Assembly (NCBI RefSeq): GCF_011058315.1
Contig: NZ_CP049298.1
Coordinates: 1,302,001-1,366,000 of the forward strand
DNA: 64,000 nt
DNA from: Chryseobacterium sp. POL2
GTDB taxonomy: Bacteria; Bacteroidota; Bacteroidia; Flavobacteriales; Weeksellaceae
Reading direction: 5' to 3'
Part shown: positions 18,470-27,814 of the stretch, piece after piece
Layout: each line of letters opens with the position of its first letter
Numbering within the stretch: position 1 is the stretch's first letter
Program-made: the position numbers and the translations under genes
Notes under the pieces: generated by a model
Databases searched by the model: none
Told to the model about the DNA's origin: nothing
What the model saw: only the letters and a program-made list of their open reading frames with translations

Positions 18470-19825
18470 TTATAAACTTAAAGGAATTCCTGAATAAAAA
18501 TCTAAGAGTTTTTGACTGAATAAATAATTGAATTTTGACTGTGCTACATTGCCTTGTGCATTGGCATAATTGTTACGCGCAATATTGAGATCATAGATAC
18601 TAGTTCGTCCTGCGTCGTAACTTTTCTCTGCAAAATCCAAAGCCAACTTTGTGCTTTTCTCTGCTTCTACTGCGGTAAGATAAGTTTCGTAATTGGCATC
18701 GGCATCAAAAGCGGCTTTTTGCACATTTTGTTTAACATCCAATTTTTGTTGTTCCAAATTATTTTTGGCAATATCTTGATTGATTTTGGATTGTTCTACT
18801 TGCAGTTTGGTTATACCTTTATTGAAAATAGGAATATTGGCAGAAACGCCAACTTGTTGTCCAAAATTATCTTTGTATTGTTGGAAAAAACCACGTTCTT
18901 TAATTGGCGTGCCATCAGGATTTATCCCAACCGTATTGGTTGCCAATGAATTAAAGTAAAAAGAACCCAAGCCTGCATTTGCTGTAAGCGTTGGCCAAAA
19001 GGCAGTTTTTACAACTTCTGTCTGTGCTTCGGAAGATTTGATGCGACTTTCCGCAGCTTTTATTTGCGGTTGATTAGCGTAGGCTTTATCGAGAACTTGC
19101 TCCACAGCCAAATCTGGCGCAGAAGGATCAAACATAATCGGCACATCGGCCACATCAAAACTTTTATAATCTGCCAACATTAATAGTTGAGCCAACGCAA
19201 ATCGGCTACGGTCTCTGTTGACTTCTGCGACTTTCAAATTTTGTTTTTCCCGTGCTAGCGCAGCATCTGCTTCTGCCAAAATAGTTTGTGCAGTTGTCCC
19301 AACATCGGTTGTTATCTTAGCGCGGTCGCGAAGCTTTTGAGCATTTTGTAATGCGCTTTGTGAAATTTTAACAATTTCTTTATTCAGTAAAATGCTGAGA
19401 TATTGTTGTGCAATCTGAAGCGAAATATTATCCTGAATGGTTTCGATATCAAATTGTGAGGCTTCTACATCGAATTGTACTTTTCGAATATTTTTTTCTA
19501 AACGTCCATTGTTATAAATCAAAACATTAGCGCCGACATTAGCACTATTATTAAAATTATCATTACGCTGCGTATTTCCAAAAACATCCTGACTTTGTCC
19601 AAAGGTCGCGGTGTTAGAAATACTTCCGCTGACATTCGGCAGATAATCTTTTTTGGCAATTGTCAAATTAGACTCCTGCATTTTTTTGCTATACGTATTT
19701 TGCAAAACCTGTAGATTATTCTTCACGGCATAATCTACGCACTCTTGCAAAGTCCAAATCTTTTGTCCATAACTTGATATACTAAAACAAATTACCGATG
19801 CTGCTAAAATATTACGAAGTATCAT
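18470..19825 (-). CDS. TolC-family outer-membrane efflux protein
   Basis: A 451-residue outer-membrane channel. The signal peptide ends at ISSYGQ. Two TolC/OEP repeats follow, each a long helical hairpin with beta strands (WTLQECVDYAVKNNLQVLQN opens the first; QPQIKAAESRIKSSEAQTEVVK the second). The C-terminal half ends FAEKSYDAGRTSIYDLNIARN, a classic OEP sequence. It trimerises to form the outer-membrane exit duct. It reads divergently from the ABC ATPase gene at 19957, and the ATPase, two permeases and the adaptor downstream would complete a MacAB-TolC-like pump. Confidence 0.93.
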   Translation of the reverse strand: MILRNILAASVICFSISSYGQKIWTLQECVDYAVKNNLQVLQNTYSKKMQESNLTIAKKDYLPNVSGSISNTATFGQSQDVFGNTQRNDNFNNSANVGANVLIYNNGRLEKNIRKVQFDVEASQFDIETIQDNISLQIAQQYLSILLNKEIVKISQSALQNAQKLRDRAKITTDVGTTAQTILAEADAALAREKQNLKVAEVNRDRSRFALAQLLMLADYKSFDVADVPIMFDPSAPDLAVEQVLDKAYANQPQIKAAESRIKSSEAQTEVVKTAFWPTLTANAGLGSFYFNSLATNTVGINPDGTPIKERGFFQQYKDNFGQQVGVSANIPIFNKGITKLQVEQSKINQDIAKNNLEQQKLDVKQNVQKAAFDADANYETYLTAVEAEKSTKLALDFAEKSYDAGRTSIYDLNIARNNYANAQGNVAQSKFNYLFSQKLLDFYSGIPLSL

Positions 19826-19930
19826 AAAAACAATTTATAAACAATAAGACATCAAAAATGATTATTTGTTACGTTTTTAAATAAAAAAATATTTTTTAAT
19901 AATTTTCTGTAACTTTTTAACAATCTCCCT

Positions 19931-19942
19931 TACCTATTAGTA
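19931..19942. promoter_or_regulatory. Shared TACCTATTAGTA motif in the efflux promoter region
   Basis: The same 12-mer is the core of the palindrome upstream of the histidine-kinase gene (16866-16877). Here only one half-site is kept. It lies 14 nt before the ATPase start codon, in the tolC / ABC divergent promoter. Confidence 0.35.
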
Positions 19943-19956
19943 TATAATCCGAGAAT

Positions 19957-20658
19957 ATGTCAAATCTAATTCTTAAAATTGAAGAACTCAACAAATCTTA
20001 CGATACAGGTAAGAGCAAACTCCATGTTTTAAAAGGCATAAACCTCAATATTTCGGAAGGCGAGTTTGTTTCCATTATGGGATCTTCTGGCTCTGGAAAA
20101 TCAACTTTATTGAATATTATCGGAATTTTGGATGAAGCAGACTCCGGGATTTATGAATTGGATGGCGTACCTATAAAACATTTGACAGAAAGTCGCGCGG
20201 CGGAATATAGAAGCCGATTTATAGGATTTATTTTTCAATCTTTTAATTTGATTAATTATAAAACAGCTTTAGAAAATGTTGCGCTTCCACTCTATTATCA
20301 AGGGGTTTCTAGAAAGGAACGAAATCAAAAAGCTTTAGAATATTTAGAAAAAGTAGGTTTGGCACAATGGGCCAGTCATCTTCCGAGCGAAATGTCGGGT
20401 GGACAAAAACAACGTGTTGCCATAGCGCGCGCACTTATTACAGAACCCAAACTTATTTTGGCCGATGAACCTACAGGCGCACTCGATTCTCAAACCACAC
20501 ATGACATTATGAAACTTTTGCAAGATATTAATAATGAAGGAAAAAGCATTGTCGTGGTAACACACGAGCCAGATGTCGCCGCACAGACCAAACGAAATGT
20601 GATGCTAAAAGATGGTCGTATCGAAAGTGACAAATACATTCAGCAAGTTGTTCTTTAA
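19957..20658 (+). CDS. ABC transporter ATP-binding protein (MacB/LolD type)
   Basis: A 233-residue nucleotide-binding subunit. Walker [16 protein letters not shown] is at about residues 42-56. The Q-loop is [10 protein letters not shown], the signature [16 protein letters not shown], Walker [13 protein letters not shown], and the H-loop [10 protein letters not shown]. The 3D-type LolD/MacB sequence (short, no transmembrane part) fits a MacB-like exporter that powers periplasmic substrate extrusion. It is the first gene of a four-gene operon with two permeases and an HlyD-type adaptor. The tolC gene is divergent across a 131-nt promoter region. Confidence 0.95.
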   Translation: MSNLILKIEELNKSYDTGKSKLHVLKGINLNISEGEFVSIMGSSGSGKSTLLNIIGILDEADSGIYELDGVPIKHLTESRAAEYRSRFIGFIFQSFNLINYKTALENVALPLYYQGVSRKERNQKALEYLEKVGLAQWASHLPSEMSGGQKQRVAIARALITEPKLILADEPTGALDSQTTHDIMKLLQDINNEGKSIVVVTHEPDVAAQTKRNVMLKDGRIESDKYIQQVVL

Positions 20659-20734
20659 AAAGTTATTCCAAACTTAAAAACAACCAGAAAGAATGTTTGA
20701 AATTTAATTAAAACTATTAACAACCAAAATCAAT

Positions 20735-21964
20735 ATGTTTGATATAGACCGCTGGCAAGAGATATTTAGTTCGATTCGCAGCAATGTTTTGCGAACGATA
20801 CTTTCTGGTTTTACTGTAGCCTTGGGATTATTTATCTTCATTGTTCTTTTCGGTATTGGTAATGGCCTCAACAACTCTTTTACGCAAGCCTTCACAAGGG
20901 ATGCGGCTAATCTCATTATGATTTTCACTGGCAAAACTTCCGAAGCTTTTGCAGGTTTGCAATCCAACAGAACAATTAGTCTTAACAATGATGATTTTGA
21001 AAGCATCGAAAAAACAGGAAAAGGCAAACTAGAATATGCATCGCCACGCTACTCTGCCAACTGGATGGTAAAATATGGCCGCGAAAGCGGAACCTATCAA
21101 ATACATGGTGTATTGCCAGACGAAAAATTTTTGGAAAATCGTGTTATGATGGATGGTCGTTATATCACAAAAATGGATATAGACAGAAAGGCCAATGTTA
21201 CATCTATCGGAAGAATGGTGCAACGCGACCTTATCAAAGATGGCGATCCTATTGGAAAAATGATCCAGATTAACGGAACAATGTTTCGTGTGGTTGGCGT
21301 ATTTTCTGACGCTGGAGGAGATTGGGACGAGCGTCATGTTATTATTCCGATTTCCACTTTGCAACAAATGAAAAAAGGCTCCGATACTGTAAGTACGATT
21401 ATGCTATCTTATAATCCCAAAATGTCGCCCGATGAAGCTATTAAATACGGTGAAAAAGTTGAAAAACAAATTAAAGACCGCCACAAAATTTCACCAACAG
21501 ACCAACAAGCCGTTATTGTTAGAAACAATGCCAAAAACAATCAGGAATCTTTCATGTTTATTTTCGTAATTTCTGTCGTCGTAGGATTTATTGGACTAGG
21601 AACTTTAATAGCTGGCGTTATTGGCATTAGTAACATCATGGTTTACATTGTAAAAGAGCGTACCAAAGAAATAGGAATCCGAAAAGCTATTGGTGCAAAA
21701 CCACCAGGAATTGTCGCGCTTATTTTACAGGAAAGCATCGTGATAACCGTTATCTCTGGACTTATTGGCGTAGCCGCTGGCGTATTTACTTTAAAAATGA
21801 TTGGGGACAGTCTAGAAGCTTATTTTATTTTGAACCCATCCGTTGGTTGGGGACTTATTACAACGGCATTTTTTTGTTTGATTTTTGCTGGTGCTATTGC
21901 GGGATTCATCCCTGCTTATCGGGCTTCCAAGATAAAACCTATCGAAGCATTACGAACAGAATAA
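20735..21964 (+). CDS. ABC transporter permease (MacB-type, FtsX/MacB_PCD)
   Basis: A 409-residue inner-membrane permease. One N-terminal transmembrane helix (about residues 18-40) leads to a periplasmic MacB_PCD domain, then three C-terminal FtsX helices. The conserved NIMVYIVKERTKEIGIRKAIGAKPP coupling segment links membrane and ATPase, and the end is AYRASKIKPIEALRTE, the usual MacB/FtsX tail. It is a paralogue of the next gene, with which it should form a heterodimer. The gap from the ATPase gene is 76 nt. Confidence 0.93.
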   Translation: MFDIDRWQEIFSSIRSNVLRTILSGFTVALGLFIFIVLFGIGNGLNNSFTQAFTRDAANLIMIFTGKTSEAFAGLQSNRTISLNNDDFESIEKTGKGKLEYASPRYSANWMVKYGRESGTYQIHGVLPDEKFLENRVMMDGRYITKMDIDRKANVTSIGRMVQRDLIKDGDPIGKMIQINGTMFRVVGVFSDAGGDWDERHVIIPISTLQQMKKGSDTVSTIMLSYNPKMSPDEAIKYGEKVEKQIKDRHKISPTDQQAVIVRNNAKNNQESFMFIFVISVVVGFIGLGTLIAGVIGISNIMVYIVKERTKEIGIRKAIGAKPPGIVALILQESIVITVISGLIGVAAGVFTLKMIGDSLEAYFILNPSVGWGLITTAFFCLIFAGAIAGFIPAYRASKIKPIEALRTE

Positions 21965-22039
21965 TTGGATTTTTAATTGCTATTAAATAAAAGCCTTAGT
22001 GTTTGATTTAAATAAAAAATAAAACGTTAACCCGAAAAA

Positions 22040-23311
22040 ATGAAAATCTTATTCAGTTTAGATACATGGCAGGAGATATATTATTCATTGAGTAATAATA
22101 AACTCCGGACGTTTCTCACCATGATTGGCGTGGGTTGGGGAATGTTTTTGTATGTCAGCTTACTTGGTGCTGCAAAAGGCATGGAAAATGGTTTTAACAA
22201 ATTATTTTCTGGTTTTGCTACCAACTCTATTTTTCTTTGGGCACAAAATACCAGCATTCCGTATGATGGTTTCCCAAAAGGAAGAACAATGAAGCTTCGT
22301 CTAAAAGATGATAATTTATTAAAATCTAAAATTCCGCAAATCGATTATATATCTCCGCAAAGTGCAAGAGGTAATTTTGGAAATCCTCCGGAGCAAATTG
22401 CGAGAAACGGAAAATCAGCAACTTACATGTTAACGGGCGATTATCCTGTCGGAAATTTAATATCTCAAAAGAAGCTTTTGTTCGGAAGATACATCAACGA
22501 TCCCGATGTTACGAGTAGCAAAAATGTTGTTGTCATTGGAGAAGAAGTTTATAAAAACCTTTTTGATGCCAAGAAAAACGAAAACCCAATCGGAAAATCC
22601 GTTAACATAAAAGGGGTATTTTTTACAGTCATTGGCGTTTTCCGTGTTGGAAAAGCTGGCGGTCCTTTGGAAAGTGACCAGTCTGCCTATATCCCATTTT
22701 CTACGTATAACAAGCTATATAATGCTGGTGATGTTGTCGACTTTTTTGCCATCGTGAGTAAGCCAGACGCCAATGTCAGCACTGTGGAAGACCTCGCAAA
22801 AACAGAACTTAAAAAAGAATACCACGCTTCTCCAGAAGACACCAATGCTTTTGGAAGTTTTAACCTCGGCAAAGAATTTAAAAAACTTACAGGTTTTCTT
22901 ACTGGTATGCAATTTTTGACCATCACAGTAGGAACATTAACCATTTTGGCGGGCGTTATTGCCATTTCAAATATCCTTTTAATTACCGTGAAAGAACGTA
23001 CCAAAGAAATCGGAATCCGTAGAGCACTAGGTGCAAAACCAAGCGAAGTGCGTAACCAGATTTTATTAGAAAGTGTGGTGATTACGTTGTCTTCGGGTTT
23101 AATCGGATTTTTATTTGGGATATTTTTACTCATGGGACTTAATCTTGCCACTGCCAATAATGACAGCTTTCCGTTTTATAATCCCACGGTGGACTATTCC
23201 AATGTATTTTCTGCCTTAGCAATTATGCTGGTTTTAGGCTTATTAATAGGCATGATTCCCGCACAAAGAGCCGTCAAAATAAAACCTATCGAAGCTTTAA
23301 GAACCGAATAA
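22040..23311 (+). CDS. ABC transporter permease (MacB-type), second subunit
   Basis: A 423-residue paralogue of the preceding permease. It has the same plan: one N-terminal membrane helix, a MacB_PCD periplasmic domain and a three-helix FtsX domain. The coupling helix is ISNILLITVKERTKEIGIRRALGAKPS and the tail PAQRAVKIKPIEALRTE is almost identical to that of its partner. Two different permease genes in a row imply a heterodimeric pump rather than the MacB homodimer. It is followed 35 nt later by the adaptor gene. Confidence 0.93.
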   Translation: MKILFSLDTWQEIYYSLSNNKLRTFLTMIGVGWGMFLYVSLLGAAKGMENGFNKLFSGFATNSIFLWAQNTSIPYDGFPKGRTMKLRLKDDNLLKSKIPQIDYISPQSARGNFGNPPEQIARNGKSATYMLTGDYPVGNLISQKKLLFGRYINDPDVTSSKNVVVIGEEVYKNLFDAKKNENPIGKSVNIKGVFFTVIGVFRVGKAGGPLESDQSAYIPFSTYNKLYNAGDVVDFFAIVSKPDANVSTVEDLAKTELKKEYHASPEDTNAFGSFNLGKEFKKLTGFLTGMQFLTITVGTLTILAGVIAISNILLITVKERTKEIGIRRALGAKPSEVRNQILLESVVITLSSGLIGFLFGIFLLMGLNLATANNDSFPFYNPTVDYSNVFSALAIMLVLGLLIGMIPAQRAVKIKPIEALRTE

Positions 23312-23346
23312 TATTTAAAAATAATACTAACTATATACTTTTCAGA

Positions 23347-24543
23347 ATGAAAAAGAAGTTCACCATCAAAAAATTTCTCTATATCCTACTCGGACTTGTT
23401 GTTCTAGGTGCTTTGGTTATGGGAATTAGCTATGTCGTAAAATCCAACTCGGCAGAAAAGGAAATCTTCTTAACGAGAAAACCTACAATTTCTAATCTTG
23501 AGGACAAAGTCATGGCAACAGGAAAAATTGTCCCTCGCGAAGAGATTGAGATAAAACCCAATATGTCTGGGATTATTACCAGTATTGAAGTGGACGAAGG
23601 CGACAAAGTTACCGCTGGACAACTACTTGCAACATTGAGAATTATCCCAACCGTTTCCGATGTTAATGGTGCGATGCAGGAAATTAACAATGCTGAAATA
23701 CAAGTTAAGAATGCTCAAATAAATGTTTCTAATCAACAGAAACAATTTGCGATGCAAGATAAACTGTACAAGCAAGGTGTGATTTCTAAACAAGAATACA
23801 TCACCGCACAACAACAATATGAGAGTACTGTACAGCAACAGAAAATTGCCAACCAATCCCTAAATGCCGCGCAAAAAAGATTGCAAATTGTAAAAACAGG
23901 TGCAACGCCAGAATTGCAAGGTATGGCGACAACACAAATTCGGGCAAAAGCTGCGGGAACAGTTTTAGAAATTCCTGTGAAAGTTGGTAGCCAAGTTATC
24001 GAAGCCAATGCTTTCAACCCTGGAACAACCATTTGTTCTATCGCAGATTTGGGTTCATTAATTTTCCAAGGAACGATTGATGAAGCCCAAGCGGGAAAAC
24101 TTAAAGAAGGCATGGACATGAACATCGTTATCGGTGCGCTTCAAAACAAAAACTTCCCTGGCAAATTAACACTTATCGCACCAAAAGGTAAAGAGGAAAC
24201 GGGAACAATAAAATTCTCTGTGGAAGGCGATGTTTTCAATAAAACCAATGAATATATCCGTGCAGGTTTCAGTGCTAATGGCGAAATCGTCTTGGACAGT
24301 CAAAAAAATGCGTTGTTATTGGATGAATCTTTAATACAGTATGAAAAAGTAAATAATGTTGACAAATCTTTTGTGGAAATAAAACAGCCCGATGGCAGTT
24401 TCAAGAAAGTCTATGTTAAGCTAGGCGCCAGCGACGGTATTCGTGTACAAATCCTTTCAGGCATTGATAAAAATGCGGAAGTTAAAGTTTGGAATCCTTC
24501 GGATAAGGACAAAGAAGAACTCAAAGAAAAGAAAAACAAATAG
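23347..24543 (+). CDS. Periplasmic adaptor (HlyD/MacA/RND type membrane-fusion protein)
   Basis: A 398-residue membrane-fusion protein. An N-terminal membrane anchor (about residues 10-30) is followed by a beta-barrel/lipoyl half-motif around MVATGKIVPREEIEIKPNMSG (split by the chain turning through the hairpin), a coiled-coil hairpin at about 105-180 rich in Gln/Ala (AQINVSNQQKQFAMQDKLYKQGVISKQEY) and the returning lipoyl and barrel strands (IRAKAAGTVLEIPVKVGSQV; TTICSIADLGSLIFQGTID). It would link the MacB-type permeases to the TolC channel. It is last in the operon and ends at a bidirectional terminator. Confidence 0.92.
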   Translation: MKKKFTIKKFLYILLGLVVLGALVMGISYVVKSNSAEKEIFLTRKPTISNLEDKVMATGKIVPREEIEIKPNMSGIITSIEVDEGDKVTAGQLLATLRIIPTVSDVNGAMQEINNAEIQVKNAQINVSNQQKQFAMQDKLYKQGVISKQEYITAQQQYESTVQQQKIANQSLNAAQKRLQIVKTGATPELQGMATTQIRAKAAGTVLEIPVKVGSQVIEANAFNPGTTICSIADLGSLIFQGTIDEAQAGKLKEGMDMNIVIGALQNKNFPGKLTLIAPKGKEETGTIKFSVEGDVFNKTNEYIRAGFSANGEIVLDSQKNALLLDESLIQYEKVNNVDKSFVEIKQPDGSFKKVYVKLGASDGIRVQILSGIDKNAEVKVWNPSDKDKEELKEKKNK

Positions 24544-24550
24544 CAAAAAA

Positions 24551-24580
24551 AAAGCGATTTCTAACGAAATCGCTTTTTTT
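24551..24580. terminator. Bidirectional terminator between the efflux operon and the ABC exporter
   Basis: GCGATTTC and GAAATCGC form a perfect stem around TAAC, flanked by an A-run and a T-run of at least seven. It separates convergent genes ending at 24543 (+) and 24585 (-). Confidence 0.88.
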
Positions 24581-24584
24581 ATTA

Positions 24585-26327
24585 TTACTCCTCAGACAAG
24601 CTATCGCGAGATTGATTATTGTACAACAAGGCATAATAACCATTAAGTGCGAGAAGGTCTTCGTGACGGCCTTCTTCAACGATTTTACCTTTTTCCATGA
24701 CGATTATTTTATCAGCCTTTTCGATGGTTGACAATCGATGCGCAATGATAATGGACGTTCGTTCTTTCGTAATTTTTTCGGTGGCACGTTGTATTAGTTT
24801 TTCACTTTCATGATCGATGGAAGAAGTCGCTTCGTCCAAAATCAAAATTTTAGGATCCGACAAATAAGCTCTTAAAAATGATAAAAGTTGACGTTGTCCA
24901 AGTGAAATCGACGAGCCTCTTTCGCTAACAACATAATTGTAACCACCTGGAAGACTTTCAATAAAATCATCTACTTCAATCTCTTGTGCCACTTTTTTAA
25001 TTTGCTCCATCGTGATGCTTTCGTCACCCAAAGTTAAATTTTCAAAAATAGAACCATGGAACAAGAAAACATCTTGTAGAACCACACCAATATGGCTTCT
25101 TAAATTATACAATTCATAATCACGGATTTCGACATCATCCAAAAGAATCTCGCCAGAATTGATATCGTACAATCTTGTGATTAAGCTAATTATAGTGGAT
25201 TTTCCAGCGCCAGTGGCACCAACTATCGCCACCGTTTCGCCAGGATTAACTTTAAAACTAATGCCTTTCAGAACTTCTTGTTTTTCATCATAAGCAAAAC
25301 GAACATCTTTAAATTCAATTTTACCATCAAATTCACTTTTAACAATTTTACCTTCATTGGGCATCGCATTATCTTCATCCATAACGCCCAAAACACGCTC
25401 GGCACCCACCAATCCTCTTTGGATATTATTAAATCGATCCGCAATCTGGCGCAATGGTCGAATCAGCATATTGATAAACTGAATAAAGGCGATAATAACA
25501 CCCGCTTTCGCCTCGATAAAACCACCATAAAACAAGATAAAACCAATAAAAATTGACGAAATCAATTCAACTACAGGAAAGAACAATGAGAAGATAAAAA
25601 CCGTTCTCAACAAAGCTGCTTTCAGCTGAATATTAATATCATCAAACTTTTTAAACTCCGCTTCTTGACGATTAAAAACCTGAATAATAGACATCCCAGA
25701 CAATCGTTCTTGTACAAAACTATTTTGTATCGCGGTCCAGCTACGCTCGTCACCAAAAGCCTTTTTAAGTCTCTTTTGGAAAATACGCGTTATAATCACC
25801 ATTAATGGTAAAATCGCTAACGAAATATAACTGAGCTCCACATTCGTTTGGAACATCATAAATAACACAAATGCAATTCTTAAGATGTCACCAAAAACCA
25901 TCAAAAAACCGTCCGTATAGACCACCGCAATCGTCTCCACATCGCCAACAGCACGTGTCACCAACTGTCCCAAAGCGGTTTTATCAAAAAAAGATGTTTT
26001 GAAATAAATCAGCTTATGATAAAGTCTTTCACGAATATCCCGAATCACATTCTGTGAGATAAAATTCGAAAAGTAAACTAGGAAAAAATTGAGCAACATT
26101 TCCGCAATTACTAATCCTATTAGGATATAGATATGCTTCATCATCAATCCTGTATCTTTCAGTTTCGTGATATCATTATCGACAATTTCCATGGTCAAAT
26201 AAGGTCGATATGTCGACACAATTGACAACAAAATTGAAATAATTAAAGTCAAAATAAACCAAGACCGGAACTTCATCCCAATCACAAAGAGTCTTTTAAC
26301 TATGTCCCAAGTATTTTGCTTTTCCAT
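24585..26327 (-). CDS. ABC exporter, fused membrane and ATPase domains (MsbA/LmrA-like)
   Basis: A 580-residue half-transporter. Six transmembrane helices cover about residues 15-300. The ATPase part has Walker A GATGAGKSTIISLIT, Q-loop GVVLQDVFLF, Walker B ILILDEATSSID and H-loop IIIAHRLSTI. The signature is SISLGQRQLLSFLRA rather than LSGGQ, a form common in the exporter subfamily of lipid or multidrug half-transporters (YheI/YheH-type) but worth noting. It would work as a homodimer or with another half. Its start overlaps nothing; truA lies 3 nt upstream on the same strand. The substrate is not readable. Confidence 0.9.
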   Translation of the reverse strand: MEKQNTWDIVKRLFVIGMKFRSWFILTLIISILLSIVSTYRPYLTMEIVDNDITKLKDTGLMMKHIYILIGLVIAEMLLNFFLVYFSNFISQNVIRDIRERLYHKLIYFKTSFFDKTALGQLVTRAVGDVETIAVVYTDGFLMVFGDILRIAFVLFMMFQTNVELSYISLAILPLMVIITRIFQKRLKKAFGDERSWTAIQNSFVQERLSGMSIIQVFNRQEAEFKKFDDINIQLKAALLRTVFIFSLFFPVVELISSIFIGFILFYGGFIEAKAGVIIAFIQFINMLIRPLRQIADRFNNIQRGLVGAERVLGVMDEDNAMPNEGKIVKSEFDGKIEFKDVRFAYDEKQEVLKGISFKVNPGETVAIVGATGAGKSTIISLITRLYDINSGEILLDDVEIRDYELYNLRSHIGVVLQDVFLFHGSIFENLTLGDESITMEQIKKVAQEIEVDDFIESLPGGYNYVVSERGSSISLGQRQLLSFLRAYLSDPKILILDEATSSIDHESEKLIQRATEKITKERTSIIIAHRLSTIEKADKIIVMEKGKIVEEGRHEDLLALNGYYALLYNNQSRDSLSEE

Positions 26328-26330
26328 GTT

Positions 26331-27068
26331 TTAATCTAAAAAATCATAACCAACATCTACCAAAAAAAGTCCGTGCGCCGGCGCCGATGTTCCCGCTGAG
26401 TTGCGATGTTGCTCTTTGATGACGCGATGCATATCCTCTGGCTTCAGCTTACTACTGCCGACTTCCACCATTGTTCCAACAATTGCACGAACCATATTTC
26501 TCAAAAAACGATCTGCCGAAATCGTAAATTTCAACAAACTTCCGTCTTGTTCCCAATTTGCGTGATAGATTTTACAAATATTGGTTTTGTTATCCGCATG
26601 AAGCTTTGCAAAACTTGTAAAATCCGAATACTCGAACAGTATTTTACAAGCTTCGTTCATCGCATCGACATCCAATTTTTTGCGCCACATTTGCCACGCC
26701 GAATCTTTTGTAAAAGGATCTTTTTCTTCAGAAATAAAATAATTGTAAGTTCTGTACGTCGCACTAAAACGGGCATGGGCATCGTCTGCCACTTCAAAAA
26801 TACGTTTTACAGCAATGCTCTCTGGAAGAAAGCTGTTAAGGCGATGCACCAAATTGGGCATCAAAACTTCATTATACTCAAAATGCGCAAAAATTTTCTT
26901 CGCATGCACGCCCGTATCTGTTCTGCCCGCGCCCGTTGTTTTTATCGGTTGGCGAAGTAGCACGGACAAAGCCTTTTCCAGTTCCTCCTGGACCGTAATT
27001 TGGTTCGGTTGTATCTGATAACCAAAGTATGGCGCACCATCGTAAGAAAATTCTATAAAGTATCGCAT
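26331..27068 (-). CDS. truA: tRNA pseudouridine(38-40) synthase TruA
   Basis: TruA makes pseudouridine at positions 38-40 in the tRNA anticodon arm. The 245-residue protein begins MRYFIEFSYDGAPYFGYQIQ. It carries the catalytic Asp within GAGRTDTGVHAKKIF (about residues 47-61) and the later FSATYRTYNYFI and FLRNMVRAIVGTMVEVG blocks. Length and motifs are normal. It lies upstream of the ABC exporter gene with 3 nt between them, so they are probably cotranscribed by chance of location. Confidence 0.95.
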   Translation of the reverse strand: MRYFIEFSYDGAPYFGYQIQPNQITVQEELEKALSVLLRQPIKTTGAGRTDTGVHAKKIFAHFEYNEVLMPNLVHRLNSFLPESIAVKRIFEVADDAHARFSATYRTYNYFISEEKDPFTKDSAWQMWRKKLDVDAMNEACKILFEYSDFTSFAKLHADNKTNICKIYHANWEQDGSLLKFTISADRFLRNMVRAIVGTMVEVGSSKLKPEDMHRVIKEQHRNSAGTSAPAHGLFLVDVGYDFLD

Positions 27069-27169
27069 TGGTGCAAATTTCCTGATTTTTTTCCAATAAA
27101 AATAATTTGGGCGTTCCTTTTTCGCCCTCGCTTTTCCATCCCAAAAAGTCGGGCTGTTCGCTATATCTT

Positions 27170-27215
27170 TCTGTAGAGGTGGCTTCGGCTCCGCTCAGCC
27201 ACCCCTACAGAAAGG
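27170..27215. repeat. GC-rich inverted repeat (hairpin) in the truA / phosphoesterase spacer
   Basis: Arms TTTCTGTAGAGGTGGCT and AGCCACCCCTACAGAAA pair over 17 bp with one mismatch, around a 12-nt loop. It is far more GC-rich than the surrounding spacer and lacks a T-tract, so it looks like a dispersed extragenic palindrome rather than a terminator. Confidence 0.6.
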
Positions 27216-27319
27216 ATGCCGCTGCCATCCCTAACGCGGGATAGGTCAACAGAAGTTAGCTTGCTCAATTTTAATTTAACAACCTTTCAAACCTCACAAA
27301 AAAATAAGACCTTTGCAAC

Positions 27320-27814
27320 ATGAAAAGGATTTTGCTACTTTCCGATACGCATTCTTACATGGATGACCGAATTTTATCTTACGCCAAAGACGCGGATGAA
27401 GTTTGGCATGCAGGCGATTTTGGAAATATGCACGTCATCGAAGAACTGGAAAAGCTAAAACCTTTGACAGGCGTATTTGGCAATATCGATGAGGCAAAAA
27501 TCCGAACAATCTTTCCGGAAGTCAAAAGCTTCATGTGCGAAGAAGTTAAAGTGTTGATGATTCATATCGGTGGTTATCCTGGAAAATATACCGCTTTGGC
27601 AAAACAACATATTGCGTCCGAACAACCACAATTATTTATTTCGGGACATTCTCATATCCTTAAGGCAATGTATGATGAGAAGAACAAACTTCTTCACCTC
27701 AACCCCGGCGCTTGTGGAAAACAAGGTTGGCACAAAGTCCGCACCATGATGCGCTTCAGTATTATCGGGAAAGAAATTAAAGATTTAGAAATTATAGAAT
27801 TGGGACCAAAATGA
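27320..27814 (+). CDS. Metallophosphoesterase, YfcE/MJ0936 family
   Basis: A 164-residue calcineurin-like phosphodiesterase. The metal-binding motifs are LLSDTHSYMD (D8, H10), HAGDFGN, GNIDEAKIR, and the histidines of MIHIGGYPGKY and ISGHSHIL. These are the five blocks of small single-domain YfcE-type enzymes that cleave phosphodiester bonds. The physiological substrate is not known. The stop overlaps the next start (ATGA at 27811-27814), implying translational coupling with the Smr-domain protein. Confidence 0.9.
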   Translation: MKRILLLSDTHSYMDDRILSYAKDADEVWHAGDFGNMHVIEELEKLKPLTGVFGNIDEAKIRTIFPEVKSFMCEEVKVLMIHIGGYPGKYTALAKQHIASEQPQLFISGHSHILKAMYDEKNKLLHLNPGACGKQGWHKVRTMMRFSIIGKEIKDLEIIELGPK

